Below are positions 51,157-60,233 of a DNA stretch of 64,000 nt, one piece after another. The stretch spans positions 62,001 through 126,000 of the forward strand of contig CAWAKK010000005.1 in assembly GCA_963782605.1 (NCBI GenBank), read 5' to 3'. Position 1 is the stretch's first letter; each line of letters starts with the position of its first letter. Under the pieces are notes generated by a model, which did not search any database, was not told where the DNA came from, and saw only the letters and a program-made list of their open reading frames with translations. This DNA is from JBDTSW01 sp963782605. GTDB lineage: Bacteria; Actinomycetota; Thermoleophilia; Solirubrobacterales; 70-9. The position numbers and the translations under genes are program-made.

Positions 51157-51645
51157 CTACGCCTCGTCGGCGAGCCAGACCAGGCAGGCGGCCTTGCGCC
51201 GGATCGCGCGCGCGGCGCGGCGGTAGCGGCGTGCCTTGATCCGGGTGCGGTCCGGGCCGAAGACCAATAGACCAGCCTGCCGGTCCCGGACCACCTCGAG
51301 CAGGGCCTCCACAGGCCGCTTGCTGCTCACCCGCAGATGCTCCGTGCGGATCCCCAGTGCCGCGGCGCGTTCCGCAGTGGCCCGGACCTCCTTCAGCTGC
51401 TCCTCGTGCGGGAGCGTTGCCGCGTCCGGCCCCGCCAGCATCAGCGTCGTCGGGTAGCTGGGCAGGTGGACCACGTTGGTCACGAGCAGAGTGGAGCCGA
51501 CCTCGAGCGCGGACTCGATCGCCATGCGCTCGGCGGCAGGGTCGATCGGGCAGGCGAGCGTGCCGAGGACCACGGGCCGTCCGGGGTCGCGCTCGACCTC
51601 GGCGGTAGACGCTCGGTCCCCACGGTCTCGTACCTGCGTGCCCAT
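51157..51645 (-). CDS. UspA-like universal stress protein
   Basis: A 162-aa Rossmann-like UspA-fold protein: PVVLGTLACPIDPAAERMAI at the start, a central helix QLKEVRATAERAAALGIRTE and VEALLEVVRDRQAGLLVFGP. The ATP-binding GxxG(9)G(S/T) motif is not seen, so it may be a non-nucleotide-binding member. ATG 51645, with GGGGAG upstream, is chosen over a longer frame that would overlap the divergent permease promoter. Confidence 0.68.
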   Translation of the reverse strand: MGTQVRDRGDRASTAEVERDPGRPVVLGTLACPIDPAAERMAIESALEVGSTLLVTNVVHLPSYPTTLMLAGPDAATLPHEEQLKEVRATAERAAALGIRTEHLRVSSKRPVEALLEVVRDRQAGLLVFGPDRTRIKARRYRRAARAIRRKAACLVWLADEA

Positions 51646-51776
51646 GCTTCTCCCCACGAGGATCCCACGATCCGGAAGGACCGCAAGGTCCGGGCATCTC
51701 GCCATGCCCGCGACGGGGCAGTGCACAAATAGGTTCAAACAGATACGTTTCGCCCGACAGCGGAGAGGAGGCCCGG

Positions 51777-53246
51777 ATGGCAACTGCCCAAGTCGAGGAA
51801 CGCCAGCTGCTCAAGGCGATGACGTGGTGGGACGGATTCGTCATAGCCCTGGCCAATCCCGGCTTCCTGATCGCGGCGCTGGGATTCTCGATTGGAGCCC
51901 TCGGCACCACCGGTGCGTTCGTCCTCTGGACGATCTCCGTCTGCCTCGGGGCGCTGCAGAACAACGTCTACGCCGAGCTCGCCACCATGTTCCCCACCAA
52001 GGCGGGTGGCATCTCGCTGTTCGCCCACGAGGCATGGCGCAAGTACTTCACCTTCGTGGGGCCCGTGGCTACCTTCGGCTACTGGTTCGCCTGGTCGAGC
52101 GTGCTCGCGATCAACGGGCTCGTCGTCGGCACGTTGATCCAGGCCGAGTGGTTCTCCGACTCGACGTGGGCGGAGGCCGCCGGCGGGTTCGACTTCACCC
52201 TCCCGATCGTCCTCGGGATGGCCGCGATCCTGCTCGTCTGGGCCTTCAACGTGTTCGGGGTCCGACCGGCGGTGTGGCTGGGGTACGTGACGGGAGGGCT
52301 CCTGCTGATCCCGGCCTTCGTGTTGATGTTCCTCCCGTACATCACCGGGGATTGGTCTAGCGACAATATGCAGTGGGAGATCGGCGCAGGCGGAGGCCTC
52401 GGCCTGGCGCTCGTCTGGCTCTACTTCATGGGATGGTCCGCCTACGGGTTCGAGACGGTCGCGGCGTTCGCACCCGAATACCACGACACCGAGACGGACA
52501 CGCCCCGGGCTCTGCGCGCGTCCGCGGCGTTCTCCGTCGTCGTCTACGCACTGCTGCCGCTCGGCGTCGGCGGGACGCTGGGAACGGCCGCGGTCGCTGA
52601 GGACGCCACCGGGATCGCCTTCTACACGCAGGCGTTCGACACGATCGTCGGCGACGCGCTGGGCAACGTGATGATCGTGTGCCTCGTCGCCGGCCTGCTG
52701 CTCTCGATGAATACCGCCACGATGGACGGCTCGCGCGCCCTGTTCGGCATATCCCGGGACGGAATGACGATCAAGCAGCTCGGAGTGTTGAACAAGTTCA
52801 GCGTGCCCGCGCGAGCGATGACGCTCGACGCGCTCCTGAACCTCTTCCTGATCACGTACTTCGCGAGCGCGATCGAGATCCTGGCCGCGGGCAACCTGGG
52901 CTACATCCTTGCCCACGTCTTCGCCCTCAGCGGGTTCCTGCTCCTGCGCCGCGACCGGCCCAACTGGCCGCGGCCGATCAGGCTGTCGGCGATCTGGGTG
53001 CCGATCGCAGGGTTGCTCGCGGCGATCAACCTCGCCTTCATCATCTGGGGCGGCTTCATCTACGCCGACGAGTACGGCTACGGGTTGGACAAGACCCTGA
53101 TTGGTCTGATCGTGCTCGGGGTCTCGCTGTTGCTCTATGTCTTCCGGCACGTTGTCCAGGACCGCACCGGGATCCGGCTGCGGGAGGAGACGCCGACGAT
53201 GCCCGAGGAGGCGGCCGCGGAGCCGACGGCGCGAGCGCCGGCGTAG
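51777..53246 (+). CDS. APC-superfamily amino acid permease
   Basis: A 489-aa, about 12-helix transporter. The first helices AMTWWDGFVIALANPGFLIA and FPTKAGGISLFAHEAW, then the DGSRALFGISRDGMTIKQLG region, match APC amino acid/polyamine permeases. The start has a strong ribosome site (GGAGAGGAGG, 5 nt spacing). Lies between a stress-protein gene and the antiporter group; substrate unknown, though the amine-catabolic surroundings favour an amine or amino acid. Confidence 0.88.
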   Translation: MATAQVEERQLLKAMTWWDGFVIALANPGFLIAALGFSIGALGTTGAFVLWTISVCLGALQNNVYAELATMFPTKAGGISLFAHEAWRKYFTFVGPVATFGYWFAWSSVLAINGLVVGTLIQAEWFSDSTWAEAAGGFDFTLPIVLGMAAILLVWAFNVFGVRPAVWLGYVTGGLLLIPAFVLMFLPYITGDWSSDNMQWEIGAGGGLGLALVWLYFMGWSAYGFETVAAFAPEYHDTETDTPRALRASAAFSVVVYALLPLGVGGTLGTAAVAEDATGIAFYTQAFDTIVGDALGNVMIVCLVAGLLLSMNTATMDGSRALFGISRDGMTIKQLGVLNKFSVPARAMTLDALLNLFLITYFASAIEILAAGNLGYILAHVFALSGFLLLRRDRPNWPRPIRLSAIWVPIAGLLAAINLAFIIWGGFIYADEYGYGLDKTLIGLIVLGVSLLLYVFRHVVQDRTGIRLREETPTMPEEAAAEPTARAPA

Positions 53247-53252
53247 CGCCGG

Positions 53253-53678
53253 CTAATCGGCGCGCAGGTCCCAGCGCGGCAGGTCGGTGATCGCCTCGCG
53301 GTAGCGCCTGCGATGGACCGGCCGGATCAGCATGAACCACGCCATCAGCGAGACCGGCAGCCAAAGGAAGATGCTGAACTCGTTGCCGGTTACGAGGAAG
53401 AACACGGCCACCGCCGAGACGAAGAGCGCGTAGGCGATCGGGAGGATCCGGAAGCGGAGCTGGGTGCGGCGGATCCGTTCGTAGTCCTCGCTCGGGATCC
53501 TGGTGGTGTCGTAGCGGCGTCCGCAGGCCGGGCAGTCCCAGGCCTCCCCGTAGGGAACGTCCGCACGCTCGCCGCACTCGCAGGTCAGCGTGATCGGCGG
53601 GCCGCGCAGGACCGCGCCCGGTTTCTCGTGGCCTAGCCGCTCGCGTGAGCGGCGGCCGCGACGCCGGAACGGGCCCAT
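53253..53678 (-). CDS. Small membrane protein with a zinc ribbon
   Basis: A 141-aa protein. After a basic N-terminus, a Cys4 zinc ribbon (TCECGERADV, then WDCPACGRRYDTT) is followed by two membrane helices (about residues 85-105 and 108-124). Function unknown. Its ATG overlaps the antiporter stop (TGATG), so it is translationally coupled to it, last in a leftward operon of three. Confidence 0.7.
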   Translation of the reverse strand: MGPFRRRGRRSRERLGHEKPGAVLRGPPITLTCECGERADVPYGEAWDCPACGRRYDTTRIPSEDYERIRRTQLRFRILPIAYALFVSAVAVFFLVTGNEFSIFLWLPVSLMAWFMLIRPVHRRRYREAITDLPRWDLRAD

Positions 53679-54919
53679 CAGGCCGGGGCGGGCTCGGCCT
53701 CGGGCGCCGCCGTGGCGTCGAGGAGGCCGAGCTTGCCGGCGAGCCAGGCCGCCGGCAGCGCCTGGAGGATCAGGGTCATCACGATCGCCAGCGCGACGAC
53801 TGCGGCGTAGACGTCGACATTGGGCACGCCGAGACCGGCGAGGACGCCGACGAGAGCGGCTGGGACGACGCCGGTCTCGCGCGTCCAGCACAGAAAGGCC
53901 AGCTCGGGCCGGGTCCAGGCGCCGCGGCGGTCCGGCAAAACGCAGGCCAGTACCGTGATCGGTCGCGCGATGAGCAGCAGCGTTGCGAGCACCGCCAGCG
54001 CCGGCAGCAGGTATTCCCCGAGGGTGTCGAACGGGATGTTGGCGCCGAGCACGACGAACACGAAGAGCGTGACCAGGTCGGCGACGTTGAAGGCGAACTG
54101 GCGCAGCTCGCGCTCGTGCTCGGAGTGCATCGCGAGCCCGAGGCGCTCCATGTTGCCGACGATGAGGCCGGCCAAAAACGCACCCAGGTAGCCGCTGCCG
54201 CCCGCGGAGTCGAGCGAGAAGTACCCGATCGTGACGACGGCGAGGACCGCCGCCGCCGAGGACTCGCGCCAGATCCCCGTCCGCCGGCTCGAGATCGTCG
54301 CCGCGAGCAGCACTCCGGCGACGATGCCGATCACGGTGCTGATTCCGAGGTCCACGGCGAACTCCATGACCGGCGTGGCGATCGATTCGTCTCCGGTGAG
54401 AAGGACGCCGGCGAGGGTCAGGGCGAGCACTGCGCCGGTGGGGTCGTTGAACGCCGACTCGGCGACCACGGTCTGAGCGAGTTTCGGCCGCAGCCGCGAG
54501 CTGATGAACAGCGGGATCAGGATCGCGGGGTCCGTTGGCGCGAGGATCGCGCCCATGAGCAGCGCGGCCGTCCATGAGAGATCGAAGACGACGTGCGCCA
54601 CCGCGCCGGTGATCAGGGTGGTCAAAAGCACGCCCGGGATGACCAGCATCCCGAGCCCGACGCGCACGCGTTGGAGGACTCTTAGCGAGAGGTTGAGGCC
54701 GCCGTAGAAGAGGATCAGCGAGACCCCGAGCGTGAACAGGAGCTGGGCGCCGATCGAGTCGAGGGGTACGTCGACGACGTCGAGGACCGAGGGCCCGAAC
54801 AGGGCGCCGAGAAGGACGAGTACGAGGATCTCCGGGATCCGCAGGAGGCTCGCCAGGAATCGCGCGGCGAGCGCCGCGCCGAGGAGCAGGCTCAGCGTGA
54901 GAAGGACGTCCTGGGTCAC
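53678..54919 (-). CDS. CPA-family cation:proton antiporter (NhaP/KefB-like)
   Basis: A 413-aa, 12-13-helix monovalent cation/proton antiporter. Typical elements are ALFGPSVLDVVDVPLDSIGA, GAILAPTDPAILIPLF and AESAFNDPTGAVLALTLAGV, the latter two containing the conserved PTD and ND residues of the ion path. No C-terminal RCK/TrkA regulatory domain is attached. GTG start overlapping the upstream stop (GTGA). Confidence 0.87.
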   Translation of the reverse strand: MTQDVLLTLSLLLGAALAARFLASLLRIPEILVLVLLGALFGPSVLDVVDVPLDSIGAQLLFTLGVSLILFYGGLNLSLRVLQRVRVGLGMLVIPGVLLTTLITGAVAHVVFDLSWTAALLMGAILAPTDPAILIPLFISSRLRPKLAQTVVAESAFNDPTGAVLALTLAGVLLTGDESIATPVMEFAVDLGISTVIGIVAGVLLAATISSRRTGIWRESSAAAVLAVVTIGYFSLDSAGGSGYLGAFLAGLIVGNMERLGLAMHSEHERELRQFAFNVADLVTLFVFVVLGANIPFDTLGEYLLPALAVLATLLLIARPITVLACVLPDRRGAWTRPELAFLCWTRETGVVPAALVGVLAGLGVPNVDVYAAVVALAIVMTLILQALPAAWLAGKLGLLDATAAPEAEPAPA

Positions 54920-55596
54920 GAGCTCTGGTCGTCAGGCCCCTCTTGCCCGCGCACCTTGCGCTCGCCCTCGAGCGCCATCCGAGCGATGTCGTTGGCCGTG
55001 ACGAGCAACAGGACGATCACGACGCCGGCCCCCAGCGCCACCGCGATCAGCCGTCGTCGCGCGTCGTCGCGCGCGTCGTCAAAGGCCACATCCGTGGCCT
55101 GCGCCTGTTCCTGCTGGTAGGCGGCGAGCTCGTCCGCGGTCGCCGCCATGGTCTCGAAGCGCTGGAGCTCGGGCCCGAGCAGGATCTGCTTGGTCCGCGC
55201 GACGTCGCCCTCTTGGAGGCTGCCCCAGGCGACCTCGTCGAGTCGCATGAACGCCCGGAACTCGGCCTCGAGCTCGCGCAGCAGCGCGGTCTCCTGCTCG
55301 TCGGTGAACGACTCGCCGGCGAGGTCGAGCTCGTTCCGCAGCTGCTGCGCCGACGCGACGAAGCGTGGCCGGAACTCGCCGCCCGCACCCGCATACCCGT
55401 ACGCGGTCTGCCATCCGTTCACGTCCGTGACGAGGAACTTGAGCTCGCGGGCGATCGATTCGTTCTCGAAGCGATCGCGCACCTCGTCGAAGCGGTCGCC
55501 GAGCTGCGTCATCCCGTGGAGCGCCACCGCCGTGGTCGCGAGCGGGCCCAGGATCGTCAGCACGATCGCGGCATAGAGCTTCCCCCTGATGGTCAT
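54916..55596 (-). CDS. Membrane protein with a four-helix-bundle (MCP-sensor-like) extracellular domain
   Basis: A 226-aa protein with an N-terminal membrane helix (about 6-28), an extracytoplasmic, largely helical region (about 30-185) like the 4HB/CHASE3 domain of sensor kinases and chemoreceptors, and a second membrane helix (about 187-207), followed by only 20 cytoplasmic residues. There is no HAMP, kinase or MCP output domain, so it must work through a partner. It is coupled to the cation antiporter gene, which suggests a regulatory or structural subunit. Confidence 0.65.
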   Translation of the reverse strand: MTIRGKLYAAIVLTILGPLATTAVALHGMTQLGDRFDEVRDRFENESIARELKFLVTDVNGWQTAYGYAGAGGEFRPRFVASAQQLRNELDLAGESFTDEQETALLRELEAEFRAFMRLDEVAWGSLQEGDVARTKQILLGPELQRFETMAATADELAAYQQEQAQATDVAFDDARDDARRRLIAVALGAGVVIVLLLVTANDIARMALEGERKVRGQEGPDDQSS

Positions 55597-55628
55597 GGCC
55601 GTGCCCCGCCGGTAGGATCGCGCCGCCG

Positions 55629-55853
55629 ATGATCCTCTTCGTCCTCACCGGTCAGGCGCCTCCGATCCTGATCGCGACGCTTCTGATCATGGCCTACCTG
55701 ACCGGCTACGAGCTCTGGAAGGAGGGCGAAGACGTCCCCTTTCTGTGGAAGGCCTGGTGGGTGCTCTTCGTCGTGTTGCTGAACGTCGTCGGGTTCGCGA
55801 TCTTCTGGATCTGGCTGGCTCGTAGGCGCGTGCGCCGCGCCGGGACCTCCTAG
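55629..55853 (+). CDS. Small two-helix membrane protein
   Basis: A 74-aa protein with two membrane segments (about 8-27 and 42-64) joined by a loop containing GYELWKEGEDVPFLWKAWW and ending in a basic RRRVRRAG tail. No family recognised. ATG start, divergent from the four-helix-bundle gene across 32 nt and convergent with the PucR-type regulator, 10 nt apart. Confidence 0.6.
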   Translation: MILFVLTGQAPPILIATLLIMAYLTGYELWKEGEDVPFLWKAWWVLFVVLLNVVGFAIFWIWLARRRVRRAGTS

Positions 55854-55863
55854 CGCCATCGGT

Positions 55864-57666
55864 CTACCCCCGCTCGGCTCGTGCCTGATGGAGCCGGGCG
55901 AGCTTCAGCGCCAGCTCCAGCGAGAGCAGGTCCTCCTTGGGAAGGTCGAGCTCGGCTACCCGCTCGATCCGCTCGAGACGCTGGCGAACGGTGTTGGGGT
56001 GCACGTAGAGCGCCCGGGCGCTGGTGGTGACGCTGCCTCGGTCCGCGAGATACCGCTCCAGCGTCTCGACGAGCGCTGAGCCGCGCCGATGGTCGTACTC
56101 GCTGAGCGCCGCCACCGACCGGCGGTAGCGATCCCGTGGCGCGTCATCGAGCTCGAGGTGCACGAGGTAGCGGTAGGCGCCGAGCTGCTCATAGGACACG
56201 GCGCCCCCGTCGACCACCAGCGACCGGCCGATCCGCGCCGCATCGGCGGCCTCGCGCATCCGGCGCCGGGCCCCGGCCGCCCCGCGGTCGACGTCGCTGA
56301 GGCCGACGATGAGAAGCTCGTCGCGCCCCAGTGAGTCGCACTCGGCGCGCAGCGCCGCGAGCGCCTCGCCATTTCCGTTCGAGAGCGGCACCAGCGCACG
56401 GACCCGGTCGCGGCGGGAGTCGAACAGGGCCCGTGGATAGAGCTTGCGCAGCCGCGTCTCGAGACGGGCTGCGAGCTCCGGCCAGGGCAGGGCCCCCTCG
56501 TCTGCACCCGGCCCGCGCTCAGCGTGCAGGAATAGGTGCGAGCGGCCGAGGTCGCAACGCGTCTCGCTCGCCTTCGCCTCGGCCGTCTCGACCGAGCCGG
56601 CGGCGAGCGCGTCGAACATGTCCCTGACCGTGTTCTCTGCGGTCAACCGCTCGATCAGCTCCGCCTTCTTGAGCCCGACCGCCGTCTGGTCGGCGACGGC
56701 GCCCAGCAGCTCTGCGTCCTCCTCCGTGAACTGCCTCCCGTCCGCCAGGCAGCAGAGCACGCCGAGCTGCTCGTCGCGGGCGACCAGCGGCGCCACCAGC
56801 AGCGACCCCTCGTCGACGTCCGGCCAGAGCTCTCGCGCGACCCGGCCCCGTCCGCCTCGGCCCCGCCCGTTCGCCCGCCGCATCAGGTCGAGCACGAGGC
56901 CGGCCCCGCCGGGGCGTGCGCTGGGCGCGGGCGCGCCCTCGGGATCGGAGCTCGCCAGCCGGAGCTCGTCCGTCTGGACGTCGAGGCGGTAGATCTGGCA
57001 GGCGTCGGCGCGCAGCAGCTCACGGGCGCCACGAGCGACGGCGTCGTAGAGATCCTCCCGCAGCGTCACCGCCGCCAGCACCTGGCTCAACTGAGCGAGG
57101 GTGGTCAGCGCCTGCACCCGTCGGCGGGTCTCCTCGTAGAGCTGCGCGTTCTCGATCGCCCCGGCAACCAGCGACGCGGTATGGACGAGGAAGTTGAGGA
57201 CGTCGTCCTCGAACTCCCGCGGCGCCTCGGTGTGGAGCACGATGACGCCGATCACGTCGCCGGACTTGGCCAGGATCGGGACCGCGACCATCGACTGGAA
57301 GTCCTCCTCCTCGAGCTCGGGGACGAACTTCATCCGCGGGTCCGCCATCGCGTTCTCGCGGATGAACTCAGGGGTCTCGGTGCGGGCGACCCAGCCCGCC
57401 AGGCCCTCGTTCACTCCCAGTCCGAGCTCGCCGACGAACTGCGAGTAACGGGGCGAGGCCGCCCGCAGCTCCAGGCGGTCATCCTCGAGGAAGTAGATGA
57501 AGCAGGCGTGGCAGGCGGTCGCATCGGTTGCGATGTCGACGATGCCGCCGAGCACGCGGTCGAGATCGAGCGAGGAGGAGACGGTCTTGATGACCGCGTA
57601 GAGCGTCTCGTTCTCCCGCCGCACACGGCGCGCGGCCTCCTCCTCTTCGACGAGCTGCAGGTTCAA
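55864..57666 (-). CDS. GAF-domain PucR/CdaR-type transcriptional regulator
   Basis: A 600-aa regulator. After a short coiled start (VEEEEAARRVRRENETLYAV) come GAF 1 (about 25-170, with LGVNEGLAGWVARTETPEFI) and GAF 2 (about 190-335), a divergent middle domain, and a C-terminal PucR-type helix-turn-helix (RGSVTTSARALYVHPNTVRQ, then RLERIERV). TTG 57666 has GGAGGTG 4 nt upstream, so it is preferred over a longer frame. Divergent from the ammonium transporter gene by about 160 nt. PucR proteins often control nitrogen-source genes, so regulation of amt is plausible. Confidence 0.87.
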   Translation of the reverse strand: MNLQLVEEEEAARRVRRENETLYAVIKTVSSSLDLDRVLGGIVDIATDATACHACFIYFLEDDRLELRAASPRYSQFVGELGLGVNEGLAGWVARTETPEFIRENAMADPRMKFVPELEEEDFQSMVAVPILAKSGDVIGVIVLHTEAPREFEDDVLNFLVHTASLVAGAIENAQLYEETRRRVQALTTLAQLSQVLAAVTLREDLYDAVARGARELLRADACQIYRLDVQTDELRLASSDPEGAPAPSARPGGAGLVLDLMRRANGRGRGGRGRVARELWPDVDEGSLLVAPLVARDEQLGVLCCLADGRQFTEEDAELLGAVADQTAVGLKKAELIERLTAENTVRDMFDALAAGSVETAEAKASETRCDLGRSHLFLHAERGPGADEGALPWPELAARLETRLRKLYPRALFDSRRDRVRALVPLSNGNGEALAALRAECDSLGRDELLIVGLSDVDRGAAGARRRMREAADAARIGRSLVVDGGAVSYEQLGAYRYLVHLELDDAPRDRYRRSVAALSEYDHRRGSALVETLERYLADRGSVTTSARALYVHPNTVRQRLERIERVAELDLPKEDLLSLELALKLARLHQARAERG

Positions 57667-57829
57667 TCGACACCTCCGTTTTGTGGGGAGTCCGCGGGCG
57701 GGTTGGCGCATCCTAGTCACGAGGGCGCGTGTGACGCTGCTATGGGTCGACCACACACTCGCAGTGGCCAAAGTATGGGCTGATGCCTATTGTCACAGGC
57801 GCTCCCAGTAGGGATACGTTTGCGAACGG

Positions 57830-59302
57830 ATGGACTTCCTGCTCGGTCAGGTTGAGAACCTCGAGGACGCGGCTTCCGCCGAGAGCCTCGGGCTCGACAG
57901 CGTCATCCTCGGCGAGCAGTTCTACTTCTTCACCGTCGTGATCATGTGGCTCATCCACGTGGGCTTCATGACGTACGAGACCGGCGTCGCGCGCCGCAAG
58001 AACGCGCTCGCCACGGCGATGAAGAACATCCTCACGATCGCCGTCGTCACCCCGAGCTTCTACTACTTCGGTTGGTGGATCTACAACTGCAACATGCCGG
58101 GCTTTCCGCCGATCGGCCCGAACAGCACCGACTTCACGGCCGCGGCGTGCCAGGGCGGGATCCCATGGTCGGACATCTTCGGGCCGAACCTGACGAACAA
58201 CATCAACCTCGTCTTCTTCCTCGCCTTCCTCCTGTTCAGCTGGACGACGGCCTCGATCATGTCCGGCGCCCTGCTCGAGCGGGTGCGGCTCTCCGCCTAC
58301 CTGGTGCTCGCGGTCCTGCTCGGGTCGGCCGTGTGGATCCTCGACGCCGCCTGGGGCTGGAGCTTCGGCGGCTGGCTGACGCTGCGCTTCGGCTTCCACG
58401 ATTCGATCGCATCCGCGGTCGTCCACGGCGTCGCCGGCGCCTTCACCCTCGGCGTGCTGTTCAACCTCGGGCCGCGCATCGGCAAGTACACGAAGGAGGG
58501 CCTGACCCGCACCTTCAGACCCCACAACATCCATATGACCCTGATGGGGCTGATGCTGATCTTCACCGGCTTCTACGCCTTCTATGCCGCCTGCCTCGTG
58601 ATCGTCTCGACCACCTTCCCCGGCTGGGCCAACATCTACCTCAGCCCCACGACGCTTGGCTCGATCGCGATGATCATCACCTTCGGCTTCGCCGGTGGCT
58701 TCACCGGTGGCTACTTTGCCAGCCGCGGCGACCCGTTCTGGACGGTGTCCGGCGGCCTTGCCGGAGTGATCTCCGTGTCCGCAGGGGCCGACGTCTACGC
58801 GCCCACCCTGGGCTACCTGATCGCCGCCGGCACCGCAGCGCTCACCGTCTGGGTCGGCAACTGGATCGAGACCAAGATGCGGGTCGACGACGTCGTCGGC
58901 GCGGTCTCCGTGCACGGGTTCGCCGGGTTCATGGGGATCCTCTGGGTGGGGGTGTTCGCGGCGGGGTACCCAACCGGGGTGAACAACGTCGAGAGCTCGA
59001 TGGGTGGTCAGCTGATTGGCCTGGCGACCTTCCTGCCGCTCGGCTTCCTCACCGGGTGGTTCGCGTCCTGGGTTCTGAAGAAGCTCAACCTGCTTCGCGT
59101 ACCGCCGGAGGTCGAGGTCGACGGCATAGATATGGCCGAGTACGACCCCGATATCCACGTGCCGGAGTTTGCCCCGGCTGAGGATCTCGTGATTGAGCCC
59201 GATGGGACCCGGGTGCCCGCCGACGCGGTGCAGGCCGCCGCGGCGCGCGAGCTGGTGACGCCGATGGCAGCCCGATCCACGCCTAGGGAAGGACCAGGCT
59301 GA
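57830..59302 (+). CDS. amt: Ammonium transporter (Amt)
   Basis: A 490-aa, eleven-helix ammonium channel. The twin-His pair is present in SAVVHGVAGAFTLGVLF and AVSVHGFAGFMGILWVG. The C-terminal cytoplasmic region is longer than usual (about 75 residues, acidic, GIDMAEYDPDIHVPEFAPAE). No PII (glnB/glnK) gene follows; instead two tiny membrane-protein genes do, the first overlapping by 1 nt (TGATG). Confidence 0.93.
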   Translation: MDFLLGQVENLEDAASAESLGLDSVILGEQFYFFTVVIMWLIHVGFMTYETGVARRKNALATAMKNILTIAVVTPSFYYFGWWIYNCNMPGFPPIGPNSTDFTAAACQGGIPWSDIFGPNLTNNINLVFFLAFLLFSWTTASIMSGALLERVRLSAYLVLAVLLGSAVWILDAAWGWSFGGWLTLRFGFHDSIASAVVHGVAGAFTLGVLFNLGPRIGKYTKEGLTRTFRPHNIHMTLMGLMLIFTGFYAFYAACLVIVSTTFPGWANIYLSPTTLGSIAMIITFGFAGGFTGGYFASRGDPFWTVSGGLAGVISVSAGADVYAPTLGYLIAAGTAALTVWVGNWIETKMRVDDVVGAVSVHGFAGFMGILWVGVFAAGYPTGVNNVESSMGGQLIGLATFLPLGFLTGWFASWVLKKLNLLRVPPEVEVDGIDMAEYDPDIHVPEFAPAEDLVIEPDGTRVPADAVQAAAARELVTPMAARSTPREGPG

Positions 59303-59647
59303 TGGCAGCGATCATCGACAGCGCCCCGGAGTGCGTCAGCAAGGATCCAGGGACCACGGACGCCCGGGTCGAGGATTCGGCCGACTTCGTGATGGGCGAC
59401 CCCTACACCGAGTGCGCCGGGTTCATGACGTTCGGCCCGGGCTCGACCTACGGCGAAGAGGGCATCGGGGCGGAGGGCGCCTACATGGTGCTCACGTGGA
59501 TCGGGATCGTCTTCATGGTCCTCGCGCTCGTCGCCTGGGTCGCTTATGAGAACCGTCGTCTGATCGCCTACTCGCTCGGCGTCGGCCGCGGATATCGACG
59601 AGCCGGACGTGCCGCAGCCGGGAATGACGCCGGAGGTCAAGGAGTAG
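59302..59647 (+). CDS. Small single-helix membrane protein after amt (one +1 frame interruption)
   Basis: Starts at ATG overlapping the amt stop. The N-terminal 65 residues are acidic and Gly-rich with two Cys (APECVSKDP, TECAGFM), then one membrane helix (MVLTWIGIVFMVLALVAWVA). In the zero frame the end is Arg/Ala-rich; removing one G near 59591 (CGCGGATATC) instead gives DIDEPDVPQPGMTPEVKE and a TAG at 59645-59647, a far more protein-like end. The corrected protein is 114 aa. No family recognised. Probably an accessory of the transporter. Confidence 0.6.
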
Positions 59648-59651
59648 ATGA

Positions 59652-59804
59652 ATGAAGCGTAAGCAGATCGAGTTTCCGCCCAAGCAGACGCACGTGCGGT
59701 CGTTCGAGCTCGGGTTGCTCGCGATCTCCATCGTCTGCGTGATCATCGTGCTGATCATCGTGCTGGGCACCGATCTCGGCGACGAGTTCCGCCCGACGGT
59801 CTGA
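59652..59804 (+). CDS. Tiny single-helix membrane protein after amt
   Basis: A 50-aa protein (MKRKQIEFPPKQTHVRSFE, then one helix LGLLAISIVCVIIVLIIVLG and a short acidic tail ending FRPTV). The basic N-terminus predicts the N-in orientation. Starts 4 nt after the corrected stop of the previous gene, so amt and the two small genes form one operon. Unrecognised family. Confidence 0.65.
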   Translation: MKRKQIEFPPKQTHVRSFELGLLAISIVCVIIVLIIVLGTDLGDEFRPTV

Positions 59805-59827
59805 GCTACGCCGCCTACACTCGTCCC

Positions 59828-60222
59828 GTGTCGACTTCGAGCGACGCGGGCGCCGGGCCGCTCGCCGAGAAACGCGCGCGCCGGGCGCCCACCTGGCCTC
59901 GGTTCGCGGTCGTCGCGGCGGTGCTCGTGCTCGCCTTCGTGATCTCGCGGGCCTCGGAAGTCCGAGGTGACTCAGGAGGATGCGATCGCGACGGCGACCG
60001 AGCAGATCAGACTTCGTCCCCGAGGACACCCAGATCCGCCTGCTGCGACAGGGGCTGGACCGCCACCCGTTCTGGATCGTCTCGCTCTCGATCCCAACGC
60101 CGAACACGGGCGACCAGGCGTATTCCGAGCTCGCGGTGGTTCGCATCGATGCCGAGAGCGGCGATATCGTCGAGTTCCGCGAGCAGAAGGACACCCCGCG
60201 CGGTTCGGAGCAGGCGCCCTGA
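59828..60222 (+). CDS. Membrane-anchored PepSY-like protein (two +1 frame interruptions)
   Basis: Read through three frames: N-terminus from GTG 59828 with one membrane helix (FAVVAAVLVLAFVISRA), then EVTQEDAIATATEQI, then DFVPEDTQIRLLRQGLDRHP to the stop. One extra base near 59962 and one near 60009 account for it; the corrected protein is 130 aa. The extracytoplasmic part has the PepSY pattern: a helix with EDAIATATE, a WIVSLSIPTP strand and VVRIDAESGDIVEFREQKD. PepSY domains often inhibit peptidases. Located between the amt operon and the amidotransferase. Confidence 0.6.
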
Positions 60223-60233
60223 AGGCCGGCCCG

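Noticed and set aside
51735..53150. 471-aa open frame on the minus strand
   Set aside because: Antisense to the amino acid permease, extremely rich in Glu/Arg/Asp, as expected for the complement of membrane-protein codons.
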